Assembly: GCA_019635015.1 (NCBI GenBank)
Contig: JAHCAG010000015.1
Location: 1 to 64,000 of the forward strand
Length of the DNA: 64,000 bases
Direction of reading: 5' to 3'
DNA from: Burkholderiales bacterium
GTDB taxonomy: Bacteria > Pseudomonadota > Gammaproteobacteria > Burkholderiales > SG8-41
In this document: positions 1-8,491 of the stretch, in pieces
How the letters are laid out: every line of letters starts with the position of its first letter
How positions within the stretch are numbered: position 1 is the first letter of the stretch
The notes under the pieces: model-generated
What the model saw: the letters and a program-made list of their open reading frames with translations, nothing else
Told to the model about the DNA's origin: nothing
Database searches by the model: none
Position numbers and translations under genes: made by a program

Positions 1-52
1 AACTCTAATACGGCGACATTAATTTTTGCTGTTGTACCGTGAATGCTAATAG

Positions 53-898
53 ATGAATGGTTTGAAAGCACTGATTGAGCCTTCATGGCTCGAGGCGCAT
101 CGAGATGATCCTGATGTATGTTTAGTTGAGATTGCCGGACTTGGGCAAGAGAATATGCAAGCCTATGCCCATGGACATGTACCAGGGGCGCATGGGTGGA
201 AATGGAAAGATATGCTTTGGGATCCGCTTAAGCGGGATTTCCCAACGCCTGAGGATTTCGCTAGACGTCTAGGTGCTGCGGGCATCGGAAACGATACGAC
301 AGTCGTGTTCTATGGAGAAGGCGAGCAGTTTGGTTTTTACGCTTGGTGGGTTTTTCGCTACTGCGGCCACGCGAATGTCCACGTGCTTGATGGCGCACGC
401 TATCGCTGGTTAGCCGAACTCAGGCCACTCGATACCGAGACTCCGCCAAAACGGCGAGCTTTAAACTATAAAGCCATGGCGCGCATCGATCGGATGCGCA
501 TAAGCCGCGATGATGTGATTTCCTCGCTTGGGCAGGAAAATGTATTAATTCTTGATGCGCGTTCGCCTGATGAGTATAGCGGCCTGCGCGTTGGCGTTCC
601 TGGTGGCCCTGATATAGGCGCAGAGAGATATGGGCGAATACCGGGCGCACTTCATCTGCACTATAGCGACCTTCTAAATGCAGATAAAAGTTTTAGAACG
701 CTAGATGAAATTAGACGTATCTTGGCAATGCGCGGTGTTACGGATGATCATGAAGTCATCGTTTATTGTCGACTAAGCCACCGTGCAACCGTGGTCTATT
801 TTGCGCTCACTGAATTGCTGGGAATGGATCGAGTTCGTGTCTACGATGGCTCATGGACGGAATGGGGCAATCTCGTAGGGGTGCCGATTGAGCTATAA
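53..898 (+). CDS. Two-domain sulfurtransferase (rhodanese family)
   Basis: A 281-residue tandem rhodanese protein, likely a thiosulfate or 3-mercaptopyruvate sulfurtransferase that moves a sulfane sulfur onto cyanide, thiols or protein acceptors in the cytoplasm. The N-terminal half (about 10-125) is the inactive rhodanese repeat. The C-terminal half (about 150-281) carries the catalytic loop CRLSHR at 239-244, with Cys239 as the persulfide-forming residue. The WxxxLWDP-type region near 51-58 and the DARxxxEY motif near 168-175 are typical of the family. Length matches SseA-type enzymes. No convincing ribosome binding site is seen before ATG 53, so the start is less certain than the frame. 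It lies upstream of the LysR gene in the low-GC block. Substrate cannot be read from the sequence. Confidence 0.9.
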   Translation: MNGLKALIEPSWLEAHRDDPDVCLVEIAGLGQENMQAYAHGHVPGAHGWKWKDMLWDPLKRDFPTPEDFARRLGAAGIGNDTTVVFYGEGEQFGFYAWWVFRYCGHANVHVLDGARYRWLAELRPLDTETPPKRRALNYKAMARIDRMRISRDDVISSLGQENVLILDARSPDEYSGLRVGVPGGPDIGAERYGRIPGALHLHYSDLLNADKSFRTLDEIRRILAMRGVTDDHEVIVYCRLSHRATVVYFALTELLGMDRVRVYDGSWTEWGNLVGVPIEL

Positions 899-1219
899 GT
901 CCAGAAATGGGTTTAACCCTCTTCTCTGGACTCTTGTGCTTATCTTCAAATCCCGCGTTCATGCTTAGCCGGGTTGCCGATTGGGACTGGAGTTCCCAGG
1001 GTTTAGTGGATACTGTTTCGACGATGCTGTTTGAGCTCTTCAAACTCAGTTGAACTAACACCGCCAACTTATGATCCGAAGTCTTAAGTTCGCAGATCGG
1101 TGGAAAGTTTAATTTAGTCGGGGCGTCTGCTATCTAAGTAGGATTTGATAATCCGATTTATAAACTTTTCAGCAGGGGGCATGACGTATTGGCCAATGAT
1201 GTAATAAACAACATCATCT
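899..1219. other. Intergenic region upstream of the LysR gene
   Basis: No supported gene in these 321 bases. They contain a short dyad GGATT-TGAT-AATCC near 1141. Just before the LysR start is an inverted repeat GATGT-N8-ACATC (1198-1215), placed where an autoregulatory LysR site could lie. No clear terminator for the sulfurtransferase gene is visible. Confidence 0.4.
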
Positions 1220-2185
1220 ATGAATATTCACCAATTGCGAGCGGTTCGAGAAGTTGTGCGTCAGGGATTCCAGGTATCAAAAGCGGCGGGAGCCCTGGGC
1301 CGAGCGCAACCTGGCGTCAGCAGGCAAATAATTGAAATTGAAGACGAGCTCGGCGTAACAATTTTCCAACGCAGCCGTAACAGAATTCAAGATTTGACAC
1401 CTGCTGGGCGGGAACTCCTGCCCGTACTAGAAAGAATACTCAGGGATTTCGAAAATCTTCACACGATCAGCGCCGAATTCCGATCACAGGATTCCGGGGG
1501 ATTCGTCATTGCGACAACTCACACACATGCACACTATTCCCTGCCACATGTAATCGAGAACTTTTCCCGTAGGTTCCCGAAAGTAAAACTCGCGTTACGA
1601 CAAGGAAATCCAGTCCAGTGTCTAGAATCTGTCGAGCGCGGGACTGCCGATATCGGAATTTCAACAAGACTGACTACAAGCCTGGAAAATCTTGTATCAA
1701 TTCCGGCTTATCGCATAGTCTGGGACATGGTGGCAAATGCTGGCCACCCGATATTTAAGGATGGCCCCATCACCATAAAGAAGATTCTTAAATACCCCTT
1801 AATAACCCATGACTCGAGTTTCACCGGAAGACAAGTCATTAGGGAAGCATTTTCCCGAGTCAATGAAAAACCTTTTGTAGTTCTTGACGGAGCAGATGCT
1901 GACATTAGTAAAGCTTACGCTGCCCGCGGACTAGGAATTGCAGTCCTCGCAAAAGTCGCATTCGACCCGAAAAGAGACATGAGATTGCGCTTGCTAAAAG
2001 TGGAGAACCTACTGAGCCCCAGTATTCTCTACATTTCATTTCGCAGAGACATCTACCTACGTACCTTTCTGCTTGAGTTCATTTCTATGTACGCTCCCCA
2101 CCTTTCAGCTGACTTGATCAAGCGAGCAATTTCTGACCGCATAGATATGGTGGCGCTCGAAAGGAATGCACCTGCGCTCACCTAA
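1220..2185 (+). CDS. LysR-family transcriptional regulator (CysB-like)
   Basis: A 321-residue LysR-type regulator. The winged helix-turn-helix occupies about residues 1-62, with the typical AGALGRAQPGVSRQI recognition segment and the ELGVTIFQR wing. A periplasmic-binding-like effector domain covers about 90-300. The wording of the N-terminus (MNIHQLRAVREVV..) and the overall length resemble the CysB/Cbl branch, whose members often sense sulfur metabolites; that link is inference. It is encoded just upstream of, and in the same direction as, the lyase/receptor/selenoprotein genes, so it is their most likely local regulator. A T-N11-A dyad lies in the following intergenic gap. The start ATG 1220 has no obvious Shine-Dalgarno sequence. 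Confidence 0.88.
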   Translation: MNIHQLRAVREVVRQGFQVSKAAGALGRAQPGVSRQIIEIEDELGVTIFQRSRNRIQDLTPAGRELLPVLERILRDFENLHTISAEFRSQDSGGFVIATTHTHAHYSLPHVIENFSRRFPKVKLALRQGNPVQCLESVERGTADIGISTRLTTSLENLVSIPAYRIVWDMVANAGHPIFKDGPITIKKILKYPLITHDSSFTGRQVIREAFSRVNEKPFVVLDGADADISKAYAARGLGIAVLAKVAFDPKRDMRLRLLKVENLLSPSILYISFRRDIYLRTFLLEFISMYAPHLSADLIKRAISDRIDMVALERNAPALT

Positions 2186-2217
2186 TGACGTTTTCCTTTG
2201 TAACTTCGATTGGATTA

Positions 2218-2238
2218 ATTATCTGAAAAACAGATAAT
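2218..2238. promoter_or_regulatory. Candidate LysR operator dyad
   Basis: An 8-bp perfect inverted repeat ATTATCTG-AAAAA-CAGATAAT contains the T-N11-A spacing typical of LysR-type boxes. It lies 140 bases upstream of the lyase start and 33 bases after the LysR stop. No T-run follows, which argues against a terminator. Confidence 0.4.
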
Positions 2239-2326
2239 AAAATATGATTTCATTCTTTGCGCAGATGATTATGCACCTCTAAGATACCTTCGACTTGTCA
2301 GAAAAATGCAGTGAACAAGCTTGAAA

Positions 2327-2347
2327 ACCCCAGAAATGTTCTGGGGT
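2327..2347. promoter_or_regulatory. Leader hairpin before the lyase gene
   Basis: Perfect 9-bp stem ACCCCAGAA-ATG-TTCTGGGGT, ending 30 bases before ATG 2378. There is no U-tract, so it may be an mRNA-stabilising or regulatory leader structure rather than a terminator. Confidence 0.35.
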
Positions 2348-2377
2348 CATCCCAACTTAGATTAGGAAAGTAACTTA

Positions 2378-3913
2378 ATGAATAAAAAGAACGGCGGCAA
2401 AAAGAGCGGAGGTGGTGAAGGATTTGCTGAAGTATCAACGGCCCGTCTTGGCAAAGCGCAATCCCCTGAAATGCTCGAATACGTCTGGACCCCTTACGCA
2501 GATATCGATGAGGAGAACGTGCGGGCAATGATCCGCTGTAACCTTGCTCATACAGTGATGCTCTACGAGCAAGGCATAATAACCAAACGCGAGGCTGCGC
2601 CAATACTTGCTGCACTCAAAAAACTGGATAAAACAGCAGGAAAATTCACGTTTGATCCAGTGAAAGGAGATTTGTTTTTTAACGTAGAAGCTTACGTTAT
2701 CGAACATGCGGGTGCGGATGGCGGAGGAAAAATGCATATCGGCCGCAGTCGCATCGACCTCATCGCCGCGTTGATGAGGCTTAAGGTGCGCAAAAACCTG
2801 TCTCGCATCATTCTGCTGGTCATGAAGCTGCAGGAGGCTGTGCTCGAGAAAGCCACTGTTACTGCTGACGCCGTCATGCCTGCCTACACGCATCTGCAGC
2901 CGGCTCAGGTCGCAACATTCGGTCATTACCTTCTTGCATTCCATGACGTCCTTGGGCGTGATCTCGACCGCCTTCTTAATGCATATAAATCTACTAATCA
3001 GTCGCCCCTCGGAGCGGCGGCCTCTGCTGGAACTTCATGGCCACTGAATCGCACTCGAGTAGCGGAGCTGCTTGGATTTGAAACAGTCGTTGAAAATGCC
3101 AAAGATGCCGCCCACAACTACGATTGGTTGCCGGAGGTGCTTGCGGCCACAGGCATTCTTATGAGCAATGTGGTGAGATTCGCTACTGACTTATACATTT
3201 GGTGTAGCTATGAGTTCAGACTGGTCGAACTCGATGGTGCGTTTGCTGCAAGCAGTAGCATCATGCCGCAAAAAAAGAACCCCTACTCATTAGAAATGAT
3301 CAGAGCAAGGACGGGAGAAATTTCCGGGGCCTATGCTGCAACACTTGAGATCCTAAAAGGTGATACGGGGGGGACCGCGTTTGATATCAAGCTCACCGGA
3401 CCAAAAATTGCAGACAACGCAGTAAATCGCACGGCGGATATGGTCAGCTTGATTACTCCACTAGTAAAAACTCTAATCATCAACCGAGAGCGTATGCTCG
3501 AAAGAGCAGGAGATGGATTTACCACCGCAGTTGCGCTTGCGGATCGGATGGTGGAGCATGGACTTTCGTTCCGCACAGCTCACCATATTATGGGTCGATT
3601 GGTGCGCATGGCCTCGGAACGAAATCTTACCTTTCGTGATATAGATGCGAAAGTTCTGAACGAAGCTGCCCGCGAAATAACCGGGAAAGATGTCAACCTA
3701 AGCACTGCCGCAATTAAAAAAGCACTCGACCCCAGAGAATTTGTAAATGCCAGAAACGGATACGGCGGAACGTCCCCCAAGCGCGTTCGTCAGATGATTG
3801 CAAGTCGAACAAAAAAGCGCGTCGCGAAGGAAAAGGTTGTCTCTAATTTATTGAACGCCGCTATAGATACGGACAAGAAATTATTTAATATCGTAAATAG
3901 ACTAACAAGCTAG
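2378..3913 (+). CDS. Argininosuccinate lyase superfamily enzyme, substrate uncertain
   Basis: A 511-residue lyase of the fumarase/aspartase/argininosuccinate lyase superfamily. These cytoplasmic homotetramers cleave a C-N or C-O bond to give fumarate. The signature loop SSSIMPQKKNP lies at about 292-302, and the catalytic-His motif YTHLQPAQ at 170-177. The normally conserved GRSRND substrate-binding motif reads GRSRID (122-127), so Asn is lost. The protein is also longer than the usual ~460 residues, with a Lys/Gly-rich N-terminus and a basic C-terminal extension. Together with the Bug receptor genes next door, this points to a catabolic lyase acting on another fumarate adduct rather than arginine synthesis. 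The start is supported by GGAAAG upstream of ATG 2378. Confidence 0.8.
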   Translation: MNKKNGGKKSGGGEGFAEVSTARLGKAQSPEMLEYVWTPYADIDEENVRAMIRCNLAHTVMLYEQGIITKREAAPILAALKKLDKTAGKFTFDPVKGDLFFNVEAYVIEHAGADGGGKMHIGRSRIDLIAALMRLKVRKNLSRIILLVMKLQEAVLEKATVTADAVMPAYTHLQPAQVATFGHYLLAFHDVLGRDLDRLLNAYKSTNQSPLGAAASAGTSWPLNRTRVAELLGFETVVENAKDAAHNYDWLPEVLAATGILMSNVVRFATDLYIWCSYEFRLVELDGAFAASSSIMPQKKNPYSLEMIRARTGEISGAYAATLEILKGDTGGTAFDIKLTGPKIADNAVNRTADMVSLITPLVKTLIINRERMLERAGDGFTTAVALADRMVEHGLSFRTAHHIMGRLVRMASERNLTFRDIDAKVLNEAAREITGKDVNLSTAAIKKALDPREFVNARNGYGGTSPKRVRQMIASRTKKRVAKEKVVSNLLNAAIDTDKKLFNIVNRLTS

Positions 3914-4014
3914 TTCACACTGCCAATCAATCAAGTGCGGGGTAATAAGAAAACTCCAAAAACTCCAAAGAAGAGTGCTAAATACGGAATATATCCAAGA
4001 TCAATGGAGGAAAA

Positions 4015-4983
4015 ATGGAACTTAGAGCAATCTCAACGGGACTAGCTACCTTGCTGCTAGTGCTGCTGCCTTTGGCTAGCCGGGCACAACACTATCCCGA
4101 CCGACCAATACGTCTTCTGTTGGGTGTCGCTGCCGGTGGCGGACAGGACACCATTGCACGTGCTATGGCGCCAAAAGTTACCAGCATACTTGGGGCGAAT
4201 ATTGTTATCGATAATCGGCCTGGAGCAGGTGGCGACATCGCGACGGGGGTGGCAATGCAGGCATCCTCCGACGGATATACGTTGCTCATGATCAGCTCAA
4301 GTAATGTCATACGCCCGCTAATGTATAAAACTCCACATAACCTTCAGCGTGACTTTTCCCCCATTGCGCAATTAATTAATCAACCATATTTGCTCGTTAC
4401 TCCATCCGCACTTCCAATCAAATCCGTTTCCGAATTAATCTCAAGTGCAAAATCAAATTCGGGAAAGATAAATTTTGGGTCTGCGGGTAACGGCACACTT
4501 ACGCATCTGGCTGCCGAGCTTTTCAAAGATCAAGCTCAAATTGAAGCAGTTCACGTTCCGTATAAGGGTGCCGGCTCTCTGTACCCCGATCTGATAGCGG
4601 GACGTGTTCATTTCTCATTCAGCACTATTGTTTCAGCATTACCTCATGTAAGGACAAACCGCCTTAGAGCGTTGGCGGTTTCCACTCCCAAACGTGTCTC
4701 TTCGATACCAGACATTGCTACTGTCTCCGAATCCGGCTTGTCTGGATACTCTGTATCGCAATGGTACGCGGTACTTGCTCCCAAAGGCGTACCACAGAGT
4801 GTTATCGAAAAAGTAAATAGGGCATTGGTAACGGTACTGCAAGACCCAGAGCTCACCAAACATCTAGCGTCAGATGGTGCTATCGCCGCAAGTAGTTCAC
4901 CTGCAGAACTCGCTATTCACCTTAAATCGGAAACAGAAAGGTGGGGGCGGATTGTGAAAAAAGTCGGATTACAGAATCTCTAG
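4015..4983 (+). CDS. Bug-family (TctC-like) periplasmic solute-binding protein
   Basis: A 322-residue extracytoplasmic receptor of the Bug/TctC family, which usually binds carboxylates in the periplasm. A signal peptide spans about 1-24 (hydrophobic core LATLLLVLLPLA, cleavage after SRA). The mature part begins with the family's YPDRPIRLLLGVAAGGGQD segment and continues with VIDNRPGAGG. GGAGGAAAA precedes ATG 4015. It lies 101 bases after the lyase and 75 bases before the selenoprotein gene, probably one operon. No TctA/TctB membrane genes are nearby in this block, so it may be an orphan receptor using a transporter encoded elsewhere, or act only in sensing. Confidence 0.9.
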   Translation: MELRAISTGLATLLLVLLPLASRAQHYPDRPIRLLLGVAAGGGQDTIARAMAPKVTSILGANIVIDNRPGAGGDIATGVAMQASSDGYTLLMISSSNVIRPLMYKTPHNLQRDFSPIAQLINQPYLLVTPSALPIKSVSELISSAKSNSGKINFGSAGNGTLTHLAAELFKDQAQIEAVHVPYKGAGSLYPDLIAGRVHFSFSTIVSALPHVRTNRLRALAVSTPKRVSSIPDIATVSESGLSGYSVSQWYAVLAPKGVPQSVIEKVNRALVTVLQDPELTKHLASDGAIAASSSPAELAIHLKSETERWGRIVKKVGLQNL

Positions 4984-5058
4984 CAGCATTCTGAATTTTA
5001 GCTAATCATAAAACGCAATATTAGTTGGTCTTGTACTGAAAAACGGGAACTCAGAAAA

Positions 5059-6780
5059 ATGGAAATGATGCAAGTCGTAAGTCCTGCTGGAATAAGTGCA
5101 GCAAAAATTATTAACGCATCTCCTCGCATCGAGGATCTCAACGGAAAGACTGTATGCGAGGTCTGGAATGGGGTATTCAAGGGCGATATCACATTCCCGA
5201 TCATCAGGAAGCTCCTTAAAGCAAAATATCCAGGCGTGAAAATAATCCCATTTACCGAGTTTTATCATTTACCTGGAAGCGATGTTCCGAAACACCAACG
5301 TGAACTCGCGCAACAGATCGTCGCTTCAGCAAAGGAGAAGGGGTGCGACGCGATACTTTCTGGTAATGGCGCTTGAGGCAACTGTGCCCCGGCCGCGGCG
5401 CGGCCGGCAGCAGAAGCCGAGAAGGCGGGAATTCCGAGTGTTGTGATAACGACGACGGGATTTTCAGCGCAAGCGCGTTTTACTGGGAAGGCGTGGGGTG
5501 TTGAGGGTCTCCAAATTGCAGAGTATCCGGGACCTCTTGGTATTCACGACGCGAACCAGATTGCGCAGAACGTTGAATCATCGCTTTTTGACAGAATCGT
5601 CAAAGGATTAACGGACAATTCTGGAATTGCTGGAGCGGAATCTAAGGCTGGCCGTCTTAGTCAACGTGACGTTGTATTCACCGGCACAGTAGAGGAGGTC
5701 AATCGTTTCTTTGTCTCAAAGGAATGGACGGATGGCTTACCAATTGTGCCCCCAACAATTAAGCGTGTTGAGGAGTTTCTTAGGTATACAGACCGCTCCC
5801 CCGACGAAGTCATTGCGGTGCTTCCCTCTGCAAATCTGGGTGCGACACCTTGGAACATTGCAGTCAATGCGGTCATGGCTGGCTGTAATCCTGAACATAT
5901 GCCGTTGATTCTGGCCGCAGTCGAGGCGTTAGGCGATGAGCGATGCTGTCTTGGTAGCTTGGGAAGTACCTCAGGAATTTTTCCTTACATTCTCATTAAT
6001 GGTCCGATCGTAAAACAACTGGGGATTGAACACGGAGCACAACTCATTTCGCGTGGCCCCAATCCCGCCATTGGTCGTGCTATTGCATTGATCGTGAGAA
6101 ATATTGCGGGGTTTCGACCGGGTACGAGCTATATGGGAACTTTTGGGTACCCATTGGCGTTCACTCTCGCGGAATCCGACGATCAGACGCCTTGGGAGCA
6201 ATTTCACGTAGAGCAGGGTTTTGATCGCAATGTAAGCACGGTAACAATCGGTGTTACTAATAATTGGGGTGCTTCTCCTGCCGCCTACGACACTCCAGAT
6301 CAAAGCGGTGCTGAGACTGCATTGCAGTTGTTGGCTCGAGAAATTACACATAAGACGCGGCTCTTCAATTTCCCTGGCAGTGGTCCAGATGCTGAGACAG
6401 TGATGATCACGTTACTCATCTCACCCTCAGTCGCTAAGTCGCTCGCTGCGGCCGGTTATACCAAACAAGATGTGATTCGGCTGGTTTACGAGAAATCCCG
6501 TATGCCACTGCGTGAATTCGACTGGGTATTGAAATACACTGCGATCATGCGTACGACAGCGCGGGAGCGTGCTGAGGCGGGAGTCTTCCCGAAGGAGTTC
6601 ATGGGTGAACCAGACGACATCGTTCGCATACTCTCGAGTCCAGATGTCTTGACGGTAGTGGTTTGTGGTGATCCGCATCGCAACCGGGTCATGGTTTTAG
6701 AAGGAGGTCATACGCGTCCTACTACCAAGCCAATTACACTGCCCAAGAATTGGGACGAATTACTGAGATCTTCAAAGTGA
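5059..6780 (+). CDS. UGSC-family selenoprotein with in-frame UGA (Sec106)
   Basis: Two open frames, 5059-5373 and 5377-6780, are in the same frame and separated only by TGA at 5374-5376. Read through as selenocysteine they give 573 residues. The N-terminal domain has the UGSC-family pattern: an LNGKTVCEVWNG-like start, then CDAILSGNGA-U-G-N-C (Sec106, Cys109), then EKAGIPSVVITTTGFSA and a PGPLGIH end. Here the motif is U-G-N-C rather than U-G-S-C. About 360 further residues (from ~215) form a second conserved-looking domain of unknown function, with PIVPPT and several Gly-rich stretches. A stem-loop follows the UGA at SECIS distance. A redox role is inferred from U-x-x-C. It sits between two Bug receptor genes. 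If UGA were read as stop, only a 105-residue stub and an orphan C-terminal fragment would result. SelA/B/C/D genes are not in the window. Confidence 0.82.
5374..5376 (+). other. UGA selenocysteine codon (recoding site)
   Basis: The TGA falls exactly on the Sec position of the UGSC motif (GA-U-GNC). The downstream codons stay open for 467 residues in the same frame and encode the rest of the family signature. This placement is unlikely for a random nonsense mutation. Confidence 0.8.
5385..5409 (+). promoter_or_regulatory. Bacterial SECIS-like stem-loop
   Basis: Directly after the UGA lies CCGGCCGC (5389-5396), loop GGC (5397-5399), and GCGGCCGG (5400-5407): 8 perfect pairs. The stem extends alternatively through TGCC/GGCA (5385-5388 with 5406-5409) with a two-base bulge. 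The apical loop begins with G, 20 bases after the UGA. This fits the known bacterial SECIS pattern of a G in the first two loop bases, about 16-37 bases downstream. SelB would bind it. Confidence 0.65.
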
Positions 6781-6815
6781 TAGTCCTCATTTTTTGTAAG
6801 TTGAAAAGGATATCT

Positions 6816-7772
6816 ATGACACGAACGTTGTTGTTTGCGGCAGCCTTGCTTTTTTCACCACTCTCAACAGCACAGTCCTATCCAACCAAATCGATTCGCA
6901 TGGTTGTAGGTTTCTCGCCAGGGGGGGGGACAGATGTGACTGCTCGAGCAGTTGCTCAAGAGATGTCAGAGGCTCTTGGTCAACGAGTGGTCATTGAGAA
7001 TCGGCCTGGTGCAAATGGAGTTATCGGTTCCGAAGTTGTGGCCAAATCTGCTGCTGACGGATATACCATACTGATGGTCAATAGTGGCCATACAGTAAAT
7101 CCAGGAATGTATGCGAAGCTTCCTTACGATACCAATCGTGATTTTGCGCCGATCAGCCTAGTAGTAACGCTTCCGAATATCTTGGTCACACATCCGTCAT
7201 TACCTCCAAAAACCTTTCCTGAATTCGTGCGTTTTGCAAAAGCGAGACCTGGCGCAATTCACTATGGTTCTGGAGGGCACGGTGCCAGCTCACATCTGGC
7301 AATGGAGTTGTTGAAGCAAGTCACCAAGATCGAGATTGCTCATGTTCCATACAAGAGTGGCGGTCAATCTACCGCTGCAATTCTTACGGGCGACGTGGCG
7401 ACGTCTTTCAACACAATTCCCTCAGCTGTGCCTCACATTAAAGCAGGGCGTCTTCGTGCAATTGGAGTGTCGAGTCTTCAGAGATCTAAGAGCGTTCCTG
7501 ATGTTCCAACTATTGCCGAAATGGGATACCCGGGCTTCTCGGCGAACGGTATGGCTGGACTTGTAGCTCCGGCTGGCACTCCTGCTGAAATTATCAACCG
7601 TTTGCACGCCGCAGTAGTGAAAGTGTTGCATTTGCCAAGTGTGCAAGAACGGTTTTTGACGCTCGGAATGGATGCTGTTGGCAACACCCCAGCCGAGTTT
7701 GCTGCCTTCATTAAGACTGACATAGATCAGTGGACCAACCTCACTAAAAAGCTGAAACTTACCGCGCAATAA
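6816..7772 (+). CDS. Bug-family (TctC-like) solute-binding protein
   Basis: A 318-residue periplasmic receptor, the second Bug protein of this cluster. Start ATG 6816 is chosen because AAAGGA lies 6 bases upstream and the product then begins with a clean signal peptide (LLFAAALLFSPLS, cleavage near STAQS). An upstream ATG at 6750 overlaps the selenoprotein and would bury the signal. The mature protein has SYPTKSIRMVVGFSPGGGTD and VIENRPGANG, the family hallmarks. It begins 35 bases after the selenoprotein stop, so co-transcription is likely. The ligand is unknown. The two receptors flanking the selenoprotein differ in sequence and probably bind different ligands. Confidence 0.9.
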   Translation: MTRTLLFAAALLFSPLSTAQSYPTKSIRMVVGFSPGGGTDVTARAVAQEMSEALGQRVVIENRPGANGVIGSEVVAKSAADGYTILMVNSGHTVNPGMYAKLPYDTNRDFAPISLVVTLPNILVTHPSLPPKTFPEFVRFAKARPGAIHYGSGGHGASSHLAMELLKQVTKIEIAHVPYKSGGQSTAAILTGDVATSFNTIPSAVPHIKAGRLRAIGVSSLQRSKSVPDVPTIAEMGYPGFSANGMAGLVAPAGTPAEIINRLHAAVVKVLHLPSVQERFLTLGMDAVGNTPAEFAAFIKTDIDQWTNLTKKLKLTAQ

Positions 7773-7835
7773 TATTTTACAAAGCCATTGACTGGGAGCG
7801 CGAGGCCCAAGGCTGGGGCACCTAAATGTCCCGGT

Positions 7836-8270
7836 TTAGGCTGCTCTCGATGGAGGTGCTGCTTGGCGGGTCACCGAGATGTCCTGGCGTGCTCCATGAT
7901 GTTTTTCGGACCTCTTCGGCGCCTTGGGTTTGAAGCCGTTGTTCGCAGACTGCCGTTTGCCGCGGGATGTTTTGGGGCCCGTGCTCGCACCACCGTGAAA
8001 CTTGCACCGGCCGTTACTGAAGAGTGTGCTGACCTTGCAGGGCATTCCCTGCCGATTCTTGGCGCCGCAACGCATGCCAATCAGTTCCTTCGGTAATACC
8101 GGTGAGGGTTCAGGAAATGTCCGCCAGTTACGCCCCGTTTCTGTCGCATAGGCTAAGCACCGAGCTCGCCAAGACTCGAGAGTTCGAAAGAACAGCCGCA
8201 ACTTGAGTCGCTTCTCAGGGGTGCCGAAATTCCCCACTACTTGATCAGATTTCTCTGGTTTTTCTGCCAT
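7836..8270 (-). CDS. HGGxSTG domain protein of mobile DNA
   Basis: A 144-residue basic protein with the motif set CGAKNRQGMPC..GRCKFHGGASTGPKT at about 69-102. The spaced Cys/His residues probably bind zinc. Such small HGGxSTG proteins are recurrent in prophages, plasmids and integrated elements, and their function is not established. The start at 8270 has GAGGA about 8 bases upstream on the minus strand. It is the last gene before the palindromic repeats and the tRNA fragment, which supports this being the island end. It is opposite in direction to the rest of the cargo. Confidence 0.7.
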   Translation of the reverse strand: MAEKPEKSDQVVGNFGTPEKRLKLRLFFRTLESWRARCLAYATETGRNWRTFPEPSPVLPKELIGMRCGAKNRQGMPCKVSTLFSNGRCKFHGGASTGPKTSRGKRQSANNGFKPKAPKRSEKHHGARQDISVTRQAAPPSRAA

Positions 8271-8299
8271 TGCATTATCCTCATGCTAACGATTCCGGG

Positions 8300-8360
8300 C
8301 ACGAACCCCATAATGCGCGCGTACGCGCGCGCGTTATGGTCAGAAAACTCTCCGGACGAA
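8300..8360. repeat. Island-end palindromic repeat, copy A
   Basis: Starts with CACGAACCCCATAA, contains the palindrome GCGCGCGTACGCGCGC (8315-8330), and ends with CAGAAAACTCTCC. It is matched by copy B at 8430-8491. The GC-rich alternating palindrome flanked by AT-rich sequence could be a protein-binding or cruciform-forming site. Confidence 0.65.
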
Positions 8361-8429
8361 ACAATTTTTAGTTCATCCATTAATTTATTCAACGTCGGTT
8401 CGGATGAATCGCCGAAAAATCGGCTAATA

Positions 8430-8491
8430 CACGAACCCCATAACGCGCACGCGTACGCGTGCGCGTATTGCTAACAAAACTCTCTATCGAA
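8430..8491. repeat. Island-end palindromic repeat, copy B
   Basis: Starts with the same CACGAACCCCATAA, followed by a perfect 24-bp palindrome at 8443-8466 centred on GTAC, then AACAAAACTCTC. The arms differ from copy A but keep self-complementarity, which suggests that the palindrome itself is selected. Confidence 0.65.

Noticed and set aside
5374..5376. The UGA as a simple nonsense mutation making a pseudogene
   Set aside because: It sits exactly at the Sec site of the family motif, the frame stays open for 467 more codons with conserved signature residues, and a SECIS-like stem follows. A pseudogene remains possible only if Sec machinery is absent.
8300..8491. CRISPR array
   Set aside because: Only two repeat copies, with long palindromes and a 130-base period, and no cas genes.
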